Origin: a virus
Direction: 5' to 3' (one strand)
Length of the DNA: 55,043 nucleotides
IMG/VR virus record: IMGVR_UViG_3300042479_000786
Location: 1 to 55,043 of that record
Below, piece after piece: positions 30,101 through 40,200 of this stretch. The position numbers and the translations under genes are program-made. Each line of letters begins with the position of its first letter. Positions within the stretch are counted from its first letter, which is position 1. Under the pieces are notes generated by a model, which was not told the origin of the DNA, searched no databases, and saw nothing but the letters and a program-made list of their open reading frames with translations.

Positions 30101-31814
30101 AAATATAGAAAATCAATATTCACAAAGCAACGAGGATCAGTATATTTATCTAGGTGCGCATCAGTCAATAAAAACAAGTAATGTTATTGATTTGTTCGGA
30201 GGAGACGCGTTCACGACTCATACATATCTTCGTCATTTTATTGCAAATGAAAATAAGCTTCCTGACCAAGAATGGGCAAGAGGAGACTCTCAGGGACTTA
30301 CTTTCTTAGCACAGACAAGAACAAATCCACACCTTCTATATAAGCAAGAGAACGTACGACTCTGGCCATGGGACGCTCAGAATCTTACGACAAACGCTCT
30401 CAAGATGAAGAATTATTTCGAGAGCACTAACTTGGATGAGTACTTTTATAATTCTGGGTATAACATTAGAATGGAATTGGCATATCGCGCAGGATTCTCT
30501 ATAGGAGAAACATATGCAACAGACTATCCTACCCGGATAATATATTCAGACTCCAAGCCACAGACAGCCAAGACAGATTTTTATAGAAGATTCGGAGTCT
30601 TTTCATACGCTGACCTTGACTCTTCTTTTGGGGAGATTAACAGTATGAAGAATATTAATGGAGAATTGTTTACCCTTCAGGTAAGTAAGTTCCAAAAGCA
30701 ATTCTTCAATACAAGAGGAACCCTTAGTGTATCTGACGGAACTCAGGTTGTACTAGGAGATGCAGGTGTTCTTTCTCGCCCTGGAATTACAATAACAAGC
30801 TACGGATGCTCTAATAAATGGTCTTCGTTCCTAGGAAGATCAGCAGGAGGAGATGACGTTTTATATTGGTACGATGAGGTAAATAAAAAACTGATGAGAT
30901 TTGGAGCAGATGGAGCCATTCCTATATCCGACAGATCATCAGTAAGAACAATGGTACTCAATGGCCTTAAGTGGATATTGGACTTTGACTCTCCGGCAGA
31001 TAATTATGGTATCCATGGTATTTGGAATCAAAGACTAAACGAGGCTACGTGGACATGCAGAGCCTATCGTAAGGAAGATATTATATGGTCCGAGTCTCAA
31101 ACAATACCAGCTGGAAGCATAGTCATTTTAAAGGACGAGCAAAACTTTCTTAATTTCGAAAAAACTGCAGTCCTTTATGTATGCACCAATACACATGTAG
31201 CCACTCAGAGCAAGAAGCCTGGCGTCGGATCTCTGTGGACTCAATATTACACACGACCATCGATAGACGACCCAGAATACTACAGCATCAAAACAATCAC
31301 ATGGAACGAGTCAAAGAACAAGTTTATCAATAGAGACGAAACGCCTCATCCAAGGATCTATTTAAGATGGAAGGACACGTACCTATCCCCTCGGCCGGCG
31401 GATGAGCCAAACGCTATCTATGAGCATAACGAAGGAGAGTATCTCCAGTGGTATATGCTAGGCGGGCAGTCTCAAACTGAACCTGGGTTCATTGATGTGA
31501 TATTCAATATCGATCCAAATACAACCAAGCAATTCATATCCCTGATATGCAATAGCGAGATTGTACCTAGCAGAATAGAGGCATTCACTAAGAACCATTC
31601 TACAGTGATGACTGCCGGTGAATTCCTAGAGCAACTAGACCAATACGTAGCTCCGATACCTAATAATATCCAGAACGGAAGCACGGGAGAGGATAACACC
31701 TTCCTGTATGGACAGTGGATAAAAGTCCGGTTCTATTTTGATCCATTGCAATTCCAGCGCCTAACAAATATCGTTTTGAAATTCAATCCGATGGCTAGAC
31801 TATGGAACAGTTAA
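27180..31814 (+). CDS. Tail nozzle / tubular protein B-like, 1544 aa
   Basis: A very large beta-rich protein opening with VQLRSFGGLNTDSHIQDIRNGDY, then AKNIDHVS; this 'gGLNT...i.dG....A.Nv' start is typical of podovirus nozzle proteins (T7 gp12, P22 gp10 type), which form the tail end as a beta-propeller hexamer. At 1544 residues it is about twice the usual length, so extra domains are inserted. Near residues 1170-1300 lies a propeller-like part (YGCSNKWSSFLGRSAGGDD, NGLKWILDFDSP). The first 3.8 kb is AT-rich with many ATA and AGA codons, while the last 0.8 kb has the composition of the neighbouring genes, suggesting a mosaic history. Confidence 0.65.
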   Translation: MANVQLRSFGGLNTDSHIQDIRNGDYTDAKNIDHVSTADGESLAITPRVGNEFGFSLGEITRQNKVYIFIPPTEFPEGGFVISFFRTDQVTELIPDLIIEGDNVNSIRSQVTQHFQTFNISVYLQDGGEFNPALSSYAGSFVVVPGQGSEIGFCYDYIIESTGTNILDIQIVQEAISPSRSGLLEVVGSKSIGNDLFIISTSKRDKPFNINALDVLSIGGDVYIVPETQDFEHISGIEIYITGVPSVPQVNGMFIAIFELQPSGLYWIRLFNTYIDPATLVYQGGGIIEFNPLGIGEIGVAQKDESKNTWEYTRLLRSKELNLFTYHQCETQGEVSSNLRSIYFTDNFNPPRCFYYKSKAPYIKDGAVKVINPLYGIYNYESINTQTRHILGQGLMDISYETQIQNGGSLYAGNHRYFVRGVLSDGSYTDWSLPSNPIPVYNSSTTDNPYKIVGNIEGSQTGKQNVIRISNINSAVYDYIEVAAIVYVNITFDATQYGIFAKLKIAAGQIEIVVNHNGGENVVELNPDELSVQTQTYATAKNNELLDNRYILSNLKDGDTYDIDDLFETATYSLKYKTIQGPGVYPDITFGGFQDPSNVFNFTGYMLNETYRIGARVIYKNGAVSLIRKLFDVTIDAEQDSTDGRRTSGLSDYGLYGFNGEYRVPYIEVSGIDISNKLLSGVLASEIIERVEFFRAEVSNPTIIGSGYAVLHVNCIYEGSQPIPGIPTPPEDDGGMVVFSPKWLKVALPSSIVYNFTIELNQLPAPIAQMPYNDFGRGIIDYEFPFISGFYPSSPTPTPLLVPQSLYIPDDIRYYDPRYTQGLPPNNSSTGYIWNDTVSSIYLIDDIVNGTQTKISAGDVLVNIGQPDRFAEQVDTSMIPNNYYRSLVTTSFFLNKEEIGITRSELLTPEAPIYFENNWVYKKFGKTQSYTSGVLKSYFKAYSNNPSYVVKTSQPPSNMMGYIDNGVRYIQIKRNIENQYSQSNEDQYIYLGAHQSIKTSNVIDLFGGDAFTTHTYLRHFIANENKLPDQEWARGDSQGLTFLAQTRTNPHLLYKQENVRLWPWDAQNLTTNALKMKNYFESTNLDEYFYNSGYNIRMELAYRAGFSIGETYATDYPTRIIYSDSKPQTAKTDFYRRFGVFSYADLDSSFGEINSMKNINGELFTLQVSKFQKQFFNTRGTLSVSDGTQVVLGDAGVLSRPGITITSYGCSNKWSSFLGRSAGGDDVLYWYDEVNKKLMRFGADGAIPISDRSSVRTMVLNGLKWILDFDSPADNYGIHGIWNQRLNEATWTCRAYRKEDIIWSESQTIPAGSIVILKDEQNFLNFEKTAVLYVCTNTHVATQSKKPGVGSLWTQYYTRPSIDDPEYYSIKTITWNESKNKFINRDETPHPRIYLRWKDTYLSPRPADEPNAIYEHNEGEYLQWYMLGGQSQTEPGFIDVIFNIDPNTTKQFISLICNSEIVPSRIEAFTKNHSTVMTAGEFLEQLDQYVAPIPNNIQNGSTGEDNTFLYGQWIKVRFYFDPLQFQRLTNIVLKFNPMARLWNS

Positions 31815-31815
31815 C

Positions 31816-31823
31816 TATATTTG
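31816..31823 (+). promoter_or_regulatory. Possible promoter box (TATATTTG)
   Basis: Perfect TAnnTTTG just after the nozzle gene stop and 21 nt before the next ATG. No TTTG at the expected distance upstream. Confidence 0.35.
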
Positions 31824-31844
31824 TAACAAGAAAAAAATAAAATA

Positions 31845-32585
31845 ATGGTCCTTTCTAGTTTGATTAATCTCCCGAAAGGGATGGGGAGAAGCGACTCTGA
31901 TTTGATGGAGCCAATGGCGTATAGGACAGATCCAGCAGCGCCTCCAGGAGACGGTAAAGGCATACTAGGGTCTCTAAATCCATACGGAGCAGCCCTCGGC
32001 GCCCTCGGCACCGGCATTGGAATGATAACAGATGCCGTACGTGTAAGAAAGGCAAAACGTGAGCTAGCTAGAATGGGGTCCCGTCCAAAGGTATCCGTAC
32101 CACAGGAGGTAATGGCCGCATATCAGAATCGACTCAAGAGATCTAAGATGTACCAAGGGTTTACCCAAGCAGAGACTGCACAGGCCACCAAGGGTATCGC
32201 AAGATCAAACGCAGCGATGGCTCAGAGAGCTCAAAATATGGGCGGATCAGCTCAGGCCATGCAGACAATGATGGGCAACCAGGCTGCAAACGCATACTCA
32301 GGATTAGCTGCTCAGTCTGCTCAAATGAACAGAGCTGGCCAAGCAAGGGATTTGTCAGCAGCCGACATGCTAGGCAGTCAGGTTGGTGGATATCAGACTG
32401 AAAACCAAAGACAGGCAGGAGGGCAGTGGGACACGAAGGTGTCTACGCTAGGGGCTCAAATGCAGCAAGGAAACCAAGGCATCAGTAACTCCCTACAGAC
32501 TATGGCTGGCCTAGGCTGGCAAAGCGCAATGGCCGCGGACGCTGGAGATACAAACTACAACACATACAATACAACAAAACCATAA
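31845..32585 (+). CDS. Internal virion (ejection) protein, gp14-like
   Basis: A 246-residue protein with a hydrophobic Gly/Ala segment near residues 42-62 (NPYGAALGALGTGIGMITDAV), then a long Ala/Gln/Met-rich helical region (AQATKGIARSNAAMAQRAQ, MGGSAQAMQTMMGNQAANA). Small Ala/Gln-rich proteins with one membrane-active segment, followed by two larger ejection genes, match the T7 gp14-gp15-gp16 arrangement. Those proteins leave the head first and form a channel across the cell envelope. The call is from composition and gene order. Confidence 0.6.
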   Translation: MVLSSLINLPKGMGRSDSDLMEPMAYRTDPAAPPGDGKGILGSLNPYGAALGALGTGIGMITDAVRVRKAKRELARMGSRPKVSVPQEVMAAYQNRLKRSKMYQGFTQAETAQATKGIARSNAAMAQRAQNMGGSAQAMQTMMGNQAANAYSGLAAQSAQMNRAGQARDLSAADMLGSQVGGYQTENQRQAGGQWDTKVSTLGAQMQQGNQGISNSLQTMAGLGWQSAMAADAGDTNYNTYNTTKP

Positions 32586-32586
32586 G

Positions 32587-34209
32587 ATGGCAGAAGAAGG
32601 TCAGGCGCTGTCTTTAGGCACCGCCATTGGATTAGGATATAAGACTAAGGATATCGGTCCTCAGTTACTGAAGTTCCAGGCGGAGCAATTGGCCACCGGA
32701 TCTGCAAGAAAAGCTGCTGCTCACAAGCAGAAGCAATCTGAGTACGATAAGATATACAATGACATAATCAAGATAGACTCATCTTTCGCTCACAAAGGAG
32801 TAAAAGGACTTCTTGACAATGACACAAAAGAAGCGATAACCAAACTGAATAAAGGCATTCAGGAAGGGGCGTCTCCTCAAGAATTAATGAGCACGCTTTA
32901 CGACTACACTACAAAGGTAAACTTTAGAAAAATTCAGTCTAAAGAAAGAGATGCCATTGAAAAAGATAATTACGAAGGCGCCCCGGTACCTCAGATACTT
33001 ATATCCGCTGCCGGAAGAACCCAAGATGGAGATATCGCCTTAATGGTAAATGAGAAACTGACAATGGAGGCGATGGGTATTTCGCAAAACACAGATCCAG
33101 GGACAATAGGATATCAAGCCCTTCCAAAAGAAGGGGCAGAGACCGCTCTTAATACTATAGATTTCAGCGTCCCGGCATTACAGGGCATGGCTGATGTAAA
33201 AAAAGAAGTCCGTACAGTAAAAGGAGAAAAAGGATACCAGGACGTTGTTACTACCAATTACATCCCCTCTGTAGATGTATACAAAAATCTATTGGAAGGC
33301 GAGCTGTCAAAGCAGAACCAACTCGCTGCAGAAGTAGTTCGAATAGCGAAAGCAGAAGGTAAAGATGAGTCGCAATTGTTAACGGAACTCATAACCAAGG
33401 CACAGGCTGAAGGAAGACAATATAATAATAGCCAGCTATTGAAAGAAAAGGTAATAGACTATTACGTGACTAATAAGTTTCCTACTTGGCAACAACAAAA
33501 AACAAAGGCTGTTCAGATGACTGCTATTACTCCAACCAGAAGCTCCGGTAGAGACGGCGACAACCCTAAGCCGAACCCGGCAGAGGTCCCTGTCTACCAA
33601 AGCGAATTCATAAGCCAGCCGCTTAGGAGGTTCATGAATACAAAAAAAGCACTAAGCAGCAGTATGAACTCGATGTCTGATTCTCAAATTATAGAATTAT
33701 TCAAAGATCCAAGTAAGATAAAAAACGCCACGGCTAGAAAGGAGATGGAGGTTATTAAACAAGCCTGGGATATCCAAAAAGCGTCTCCATATGCAAACTA
33801 TCCATCGGCCTCGGTGTCAGCTGGAGGTGAAGACATAAAATTAAGAAACGGAGCTACGATAAAAATAGATCAGCTTTATTTTGTTCCGGATCCAAAGGTA
33901 AAGGGAGGAGGAACCTTCCACGCCAAAGGTTCCGCGAATGTTACGCAGGGAGGAAGGGTCGTTAATATCGAAGACAAGGATTACGAGCTTCATGTAGATG
34001 ACATACAGACGCTACAATCTAAGACCGGAGGATCAGCAGGAGCCGTGTATAAGACCGCTCTACTTAACTGGGACAACTCTGCCGAAGGTAATAATGTTCC
34101 GACGATTGGAGGGTATGTTGAGGCTATTAAGACTGGTAGAAGGTCAGCAAAGTCAGCAGTAGCTCCAGCGGGGAAAAAGAAAAAAATAACAGGAGTTGGA
34201 GGCAATTAA
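32587..34209 (+). CDS. Internal virion (ejection) protein, gp15-like
   Basis: A 540-residue mainly helical protein (MAEEGQALSLGTAIGLGYK...), separated by one base from the gp14-like gene. A GQALSLGTAIG start and long Lys/Gln-rich helices (FQAEQLATGSARKAAAHKQK) lead to a C-terminal beta-type part (GGEDIKLRNGATIKIDQLYFV). Its place between a small Ala/Gln-rich protein and a giant protein fits the second ejection component (T7 gp15 role), which lines the DNA channel in the periplasm. No catalytic motif is seen. Confidence 0.55.
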   Translation: MAEEGQALSLGTAIGLGYKTKDIGPQLLKFQAEQLATGSARKAAAHKQKQSEYDKIYNDIIKIDSSFAHKGVKGLLDNDTKEAITKLNKGIQEGASPQELMSTLYDYTTKVNFRKIQSKERDAIEKDNYEGAPVPQILISAAGRTQDGDIALMVNEKLTMEAMGISQNTDPGTIGYQALPKEGAETALNTIDFSVPALQGMADVKKEVRTVKGEKGYQDVVTTNYIPSVDVYKNLLEGELSKQNQLAAEVVRIAKAEGKDESQLLTELITKAQAEGRQYNNSQLLKEKVIDYYVTNKFPTWQQQKTKAVQMTAITPTRSSGRDGDNPKPNPAEVPVYQSEFISQPLRRFMNTKKALSSSMNSMSDSQIIELFKDPSKIKNATARKEMEVIKQAWDIQKASPYANYPSASVSAGGEDIKLRNGATIKIDQLYFVPDPKVKGGGTFHAKGSANVTQGGRVVNIEDKDYELHVDDIQTLQSKTGGSAGAVYKTALLNWDNSAEGNNVPTIGGYVEAIKTGRRSAKSAVAPAGKKKKITGVGGN

Positions 34210-34243
34210 TTCCCATTGAACAAAACAAGCAAATAAAACACTG

Positions 34244-37200
34244 ATGCCGAACGAAGACGTATTGCTGAATATATGGAATGCCGCCAAGGATACATATGAA
34301 CTTGGAGATTTTGATTCATTCAAACAGGATATGAATGACCCAGCGGCTCGGTCTAATTTCCATAAAGCAGCAGCAGCTGACTTCGACATAGGCGATCTTG
34401 CATCATTCGAGTCAGATCTAGGTTTCAGTAAGCCAAAGAAGAAAGCTCCTCCACTCCCGTCAAATCTTAATCCTCAGCAAGTAAAGTCTTACCTGAGCCG
34501 ATACGGAGGGAGAGACATAACGGATAACGAAGCAGCCGATTTATCATCGATGATCAGCGGTAAATCAACAGACGAAGCTCTTCTTATCACCACTGATTAT
34601 TTTAAACCGAAGGTTACCGCTCCGCCAATGGCTGGAGTAGGGGTAATGCAAACCGGTTACCAGGCTCCTGAGCAACCTTTGGTGATGGCTCCTACACCGG
34701 AGTCTCAATACCAAGGCGCAATGCCTGAGCAGGTTGATTTAGGGTTCGAGACAGTAGCACAAGAGATCGCTAGACCAAAGAGCGATGAAGAGGTGAAGGC
34801 CAACATCACGAACACGATGATGGATGAATACTCTAAGGCAGATAAAGACCTAGATTATATATTCAAAGGCTTAGATTCTGGGTATCTAGACGTAGAGTCT
34901 CAGGCTCTAATCAAGTCATTGACACCTGATTATACCGTTCCGATATCGGATATGAATGATCAGCAGAAAGAAGATGTTAAAAACAGACTGAAAGCACTTA
35001 AGTCCGGGGAAAAATCCGCAAAATTAATAACAAACCTAGCAACTGTAAAATCTCTACAACAAGAGACTACGAACAATATTGCTAAGCTTACACAAGAAAT
35101 AAATGACCTTAATACAAATCCTCAAGCAGATCAGTTAGAGGTTAAGAGAAAACAAAAGGAACTAGATGATCAGATCATAATCAACCAAGTCTCCAATAAA
35201 ACATACTATCCTGTTCAGCAGGAGAAAGAACGCAAAGCAATATACGACTCACAGGAGGCGTTAAGAGCACTCCCATTAATAGATCGGTTTGGAGTACTTA
35301 AAAAGCAGGCGGCTATTAATATAGTCGGCCTTGTGCCAACCGTTCTCAATACTGTAGGGGAGATTGTGAATAAATACTCCACAGAGGGCCTTGTTACAAG
35401 GTACATTAATTCATCAATATCAGAAAAAACAGGAATTGATTTTACTAAAGCCAGAATTACAAATCCCGAAGGAGAGTACCTTAAGAATCTAGCGGAGACT
35501 CAAAAGAAGGATCTTCAGAAATACAAAGAAGCCCAGCCTGAATATCTTGCAACTACAGTCAGTATCTTGGATGGACTTAATTTCGCAAACGTCGGCCAGG
35601 CTGGAGGTCAGTTAGTAGGGTCAATGGGAGCTGTAATGCTGGGAACGGTAGCAGCAGGTCCTGCGGGTGGTTTTGCAGCCGGTTATGCTTTGGTTTACGG
35701 AGACGCTGTAGACGAAGCGCGAAAAGCGGGATATAGCGAAGACGAGGCTGAATTATACGGTCAAATACTTGCAGTTGGATCAGGTATACTGGAAGAAGTT
35801 CCAATAGCAGGTTTGTTGAAAGGATTCACAAACTCAATGCTCAGAAAAAGCGTACTAAGACAAATTAGAATAGACTTAGCTGCAGGAATACCTAAAGACC
35901 AGATTGCAAAGAAGATAATTAATGGAGCACTTAACTCAGGGGCCGAGGCTCTGGTAGGAGGTATTCCAGAAGCGGTGACAGAGGTGTTGCAGACTGGTCA
36001 AGAATATGTAACCAAGTACGCTTTTAACGAACTAGCAAAAGACGAAGAAGACATAGGGTTCGAAATCCCGTCTCTTAAAGAAATAGGAAAGCAATCCGTT
36101 GAATCATTTGTTCTTGGCTTCTTTGGTGGTGGGTTTACGGCAGGTGTCGGTGAGGCATTCTCCGGAAGTGAGTCATATAGCAAGCTGGCGTTGGCGGCAA
36201 TAAGAGACAACGATCGATTCAATAACCTCAATGTGGTTGCTGATGGACTACTTGCTTCAGGTAAAATAACACAACAGCAGCGCGATAGCTTTGTAGGTAA
36301 CCTAAAGATTGCCGTAGAAGCGAAAGCATCTGTTCCGAAATATATCAAGGATGACAATGTCCGCCAGCGTGCCATCGAACTGATCCTTAATAAAAAAGAG
36401 CTAGAGGTAGAAATGGCCTCCGTTGATCCTAGCATGGCTGATGGGTATAAATCAAAGCTTGCATCTATTCAGGCAGAATTAAAGTCCATCTCTGATCAGA
36501 AATGGAAGGCCCCGGCAAGTCCTGTGCTATTCTCATCTGTAGATGGGCTGGAGGCAATGACGCACGCGCTAACGAATAACTCCTCCAAAGAAAACTCTGC
36601 CGGGATATTTGTATCGACGATTGCAGCTGGGAAAGGATTCGTAGGGCAGATACTGAAGTCTATTGGAGAAGAAGCTCCTATCGCCAAGCCGCTTGTAGAA
36701 CGCACCGTGGCCTCCCTAGAAGCTCTCGCCAATTCATTCTCATCTGCCCCTGTAAAAACAGAGATGACCCAGAAGGCAGCAGAGCAAGCTCAGCAACTGG
36801 CAGATCAACTTAAGTCCTATGGGAATGTAGTTGACTCTGTTGCTACCGACACGATTCCAGGAATGGATATCACTGCCGAGGCGGATAATATCGCCATGGG
36901 AGTTCCTATCAAGGAGCTAGAGTTTATGAATGAGGTTCCTTCAGATATCCTGGAGGCCTACCAAGGTATTGTAAACGGAGAGGCAGTGTCTCCCGTGGAT
37001 GCATCTAATGTCCAGAATTTCCTGTACGAGAAATACAGCAAACTAAATGACATCAAGGACAAGCTCCAAAAGAAAATAGAGAAGACAACAGATCCGGAAA
37101 AAGCTAAAAAGCTAAACGAGTCATTGATCTCAATCAAAAAAGTCCAAGGAAATCTCTCTCAAGAGATACGCTCCATGGGTCGATATAAGTCAGAGGCGGC

Positions 37201-40200
37201 GATTAATGAGAATACTACCGGTGTAGCATCTCAGCAGAAGACTAAGACAGCGGCAGCGGCAACGACCCAGGAAGCCGTCATTCCAGCCATTACAGAAGAG
37301 CAACTTGCTGAAATGGAATATGACGTGGCGAATCCACCGCAAGCAGTCCTAGAGGCTAATATGAGCCCAAAGGCCCGCAAGCTACTCAATGCAGCAGTTA
37401 AGTTCATCGAGAAGATCGCGCCAAACGCAAGGGTGTATGTGCATACTACAGCAGACGAGTTCAACTCAGCTGTTGAAGCTACATATGGCCAGCGCCCTGA
37501 AGGAGACACTGACATGGGTCTGTGGATTCCGGGTGAAGATGGAAAGACCAAGGCTGTACACTTCAACATAGGACTAATCCTATCCCCAACACCGGTAGGA
37601 ACACAGACACAAGAAGAAGCGAACAAAGAGGCCCTAAGGACATTCTCTCACGAGGCGATGCACGTAGCCCTTCAGGAAATGTTTGGCAATGATCAGGTTG
37701 CCTTTAAGTCCTTCCAGGACAAACTAGGCAAGGTGCTTTCATCTTCCGATTCCAAGGAGCTGAATAGCTTCGTAAAAAGATATAAAGGCAAAGACTATTC
37801 AGCGGAGGAGTTCCTAGCAGAACTAGGAGGCATCATGTCTTCTGAAGGCAGAAACATACCTAAGCCGATATTCGCCAAGATCGCCAAGCTGATCAATGAT
37901 TTCATTGTTGCAGCAGCGACAAAGGTAGGATTCAGTGTAGACAAGAATCTTCTATTCAAGGATACGCTCGACACGACAGATGTTGTAAACTTCTTCAACA
38001 CGCTATCCGGAGCAACTCGCACCGGTCTTGTTTCTGGAGTGGAGCAAACAGCGGCTCCATTGAAAAAAAGAGCTACAGCAGCTAAAGAGAAAGCAGCAGC
38101 AGAAAATCAACAAGTTGTAGAAGACGAAGAGCTGCCGGTGAGCAGAGCTCGCGTAGCTCTTGGTGACCTGCGTGATAACAAGCACTTCATGTTCTCTGAC
38201 CTGAAGTATCCGGATGTCGTATTCAAGGACATCGATACAGAGTCTGAGGCCAATATTGCAATTAACTTCTACAAGAAGATCATTGATAAATTCAATAAGG
38301 AATTCGACCGTGATGTAAAAGTCACCACGGAGAAGACAAAAGACGGCCGCTTTGCTGTAGTTGTTGAATACGAAACAGGCCTAAAGCCGAAGTACTTCTC
38401 GTATCCAACGGCCCAGATGGGCGAGCATCATATCGTCGATGCCCTCACCAATGAGGTCCCGTTGACATCACTTCGTCATGAGCTCATCCACGAGATGCTT
38501 GTTAAGCATATCACAGATAAGTTCGAACGGATCAACACGCTAGACAAGAGCGCTGACGCGGCAACGATCGAAGAGGTTCAACGCAACCGGGCATTCAACT
38601 ATACGCTAGAGGATGTGTTCTTCGAGCGACTGGTTGAGAACATCGAACGCCAGCCTGACGGGGTGGATACCTTTGACATCAATACTTACGGAACCGATGT
38701 AACAAACCGGTTAAACGAAGAGATCAAAGGGCCAGTGACCAAGGAAAAGGTAATGGCCACCCTTGCGGACTTACTAGAAGGAAGCAACCCGTGGCTCGCG
38801 GATACTATCAATAAAATATTCTCCGGCCTTGATTATACCAAGATAAAGGATATCAGGACCGCAGCGGAGGTTGTTGGATCTAAATTCAAGCAGCGTTTCG
38901 ACCAGGCCAAGGATATCCTGCCTAAAGACTTACAACGCAAGATCTATGATTTCACTGAGCTATTCAATCAGGAGTACCAAGGAGTTCAGACCAGACTAGC
39001 GAAACAAGCTAAGCCAGAGGCGGCACCGACTTCCAAGGCAAGAAAAACTGCAGCAACAGAAGCTCAGCTGCTATTTACGTCTGCCACTCAACGAGGATTT
39101 AATCTTGAGACTAAAAAGCTCGTCAATTATACAGATAAGTTCGACAAACTAATTAAGCTTGACTATAAAGGTGTTAAGCGAATAGGGACAGATAAGTTCA
39201 ATAAAGAGTTCTCAGAATTATCTGAATTGATATTGGGCGTATATGCCGATATCATGAAGATTGAGATTCCTAAGTTGAAGGCTAAGTACAACTTCGGGGA
39301 ATCATTCTTAGGGAGCTGGCAGACATTCTTCGAGCCATCGATGAATCTAAACCTAAGCATCACTGACAAGACAGATACATCTAAGCTTTCTGATCTTATA
39401 AATCAGATCGCAGAAGGAACTTCTCAGGATGCCTATATCATCGAGATGGTGTCAGAATTAGATGCCGCATACAGAAAGAACAAAAACAACATCCAGCTAT
39501 ACCAAGACATGGGTGATGGCATCTCTGTATACCCTCAGGTGATGGCTACGTTCATGGATGAGCTCACCCCTACTCAGCGGGCTGAATTAGGTCAGCGACT
39601 TAAGGCTGCTGGCTTCGATTCGTTCTCTATCGGACCTGACTTCGCTAAGATGAGCGTGTTTGACGGAGGTGCTAGTCAAGATGAAAATGTTGACCGAGAA
39701 AAAGAAAGAGCTGAAAGAATTGCATTTGTTGAAGAACAGAGAGCTATATTTGAAGCCGCTATAAAGGGTAACGAGACGTTCTCCAAAGGAGTAATAATCA
39801 GCACTCATATCAAACGATCTGCATACGTATCAGGAACTATAACAGGTAAAGATGGACTACAAAGAAAATACGATCGACGTGACGTTTTTGAAGCGTTCAA
39901 ACCAGGGGTCGTCCCCAGAGCAAGAAAAGCCGCAAATGGACCAGCAAGAGGAAACAGACTCTTTAACGAGCCTATCCCGGAAGTTAAGACACTTGCGAGC
40001 AAATATTTCGAAAGCACGTTCGGAAGGCCGATCCCCAACTACACAGGAACTCGACGTTTAGACACGGCAAAATCAAAGAGAATCTCTGACGCCTTCGCTG
40101 CCATGAAGCACGATCCTCAAAACCTTGAGGTGGCTAAAGCTTACCGGCAAATGGTGAAAGAGACGATCGATCAGTATGATGCAATCATCGCTGCTGGATA

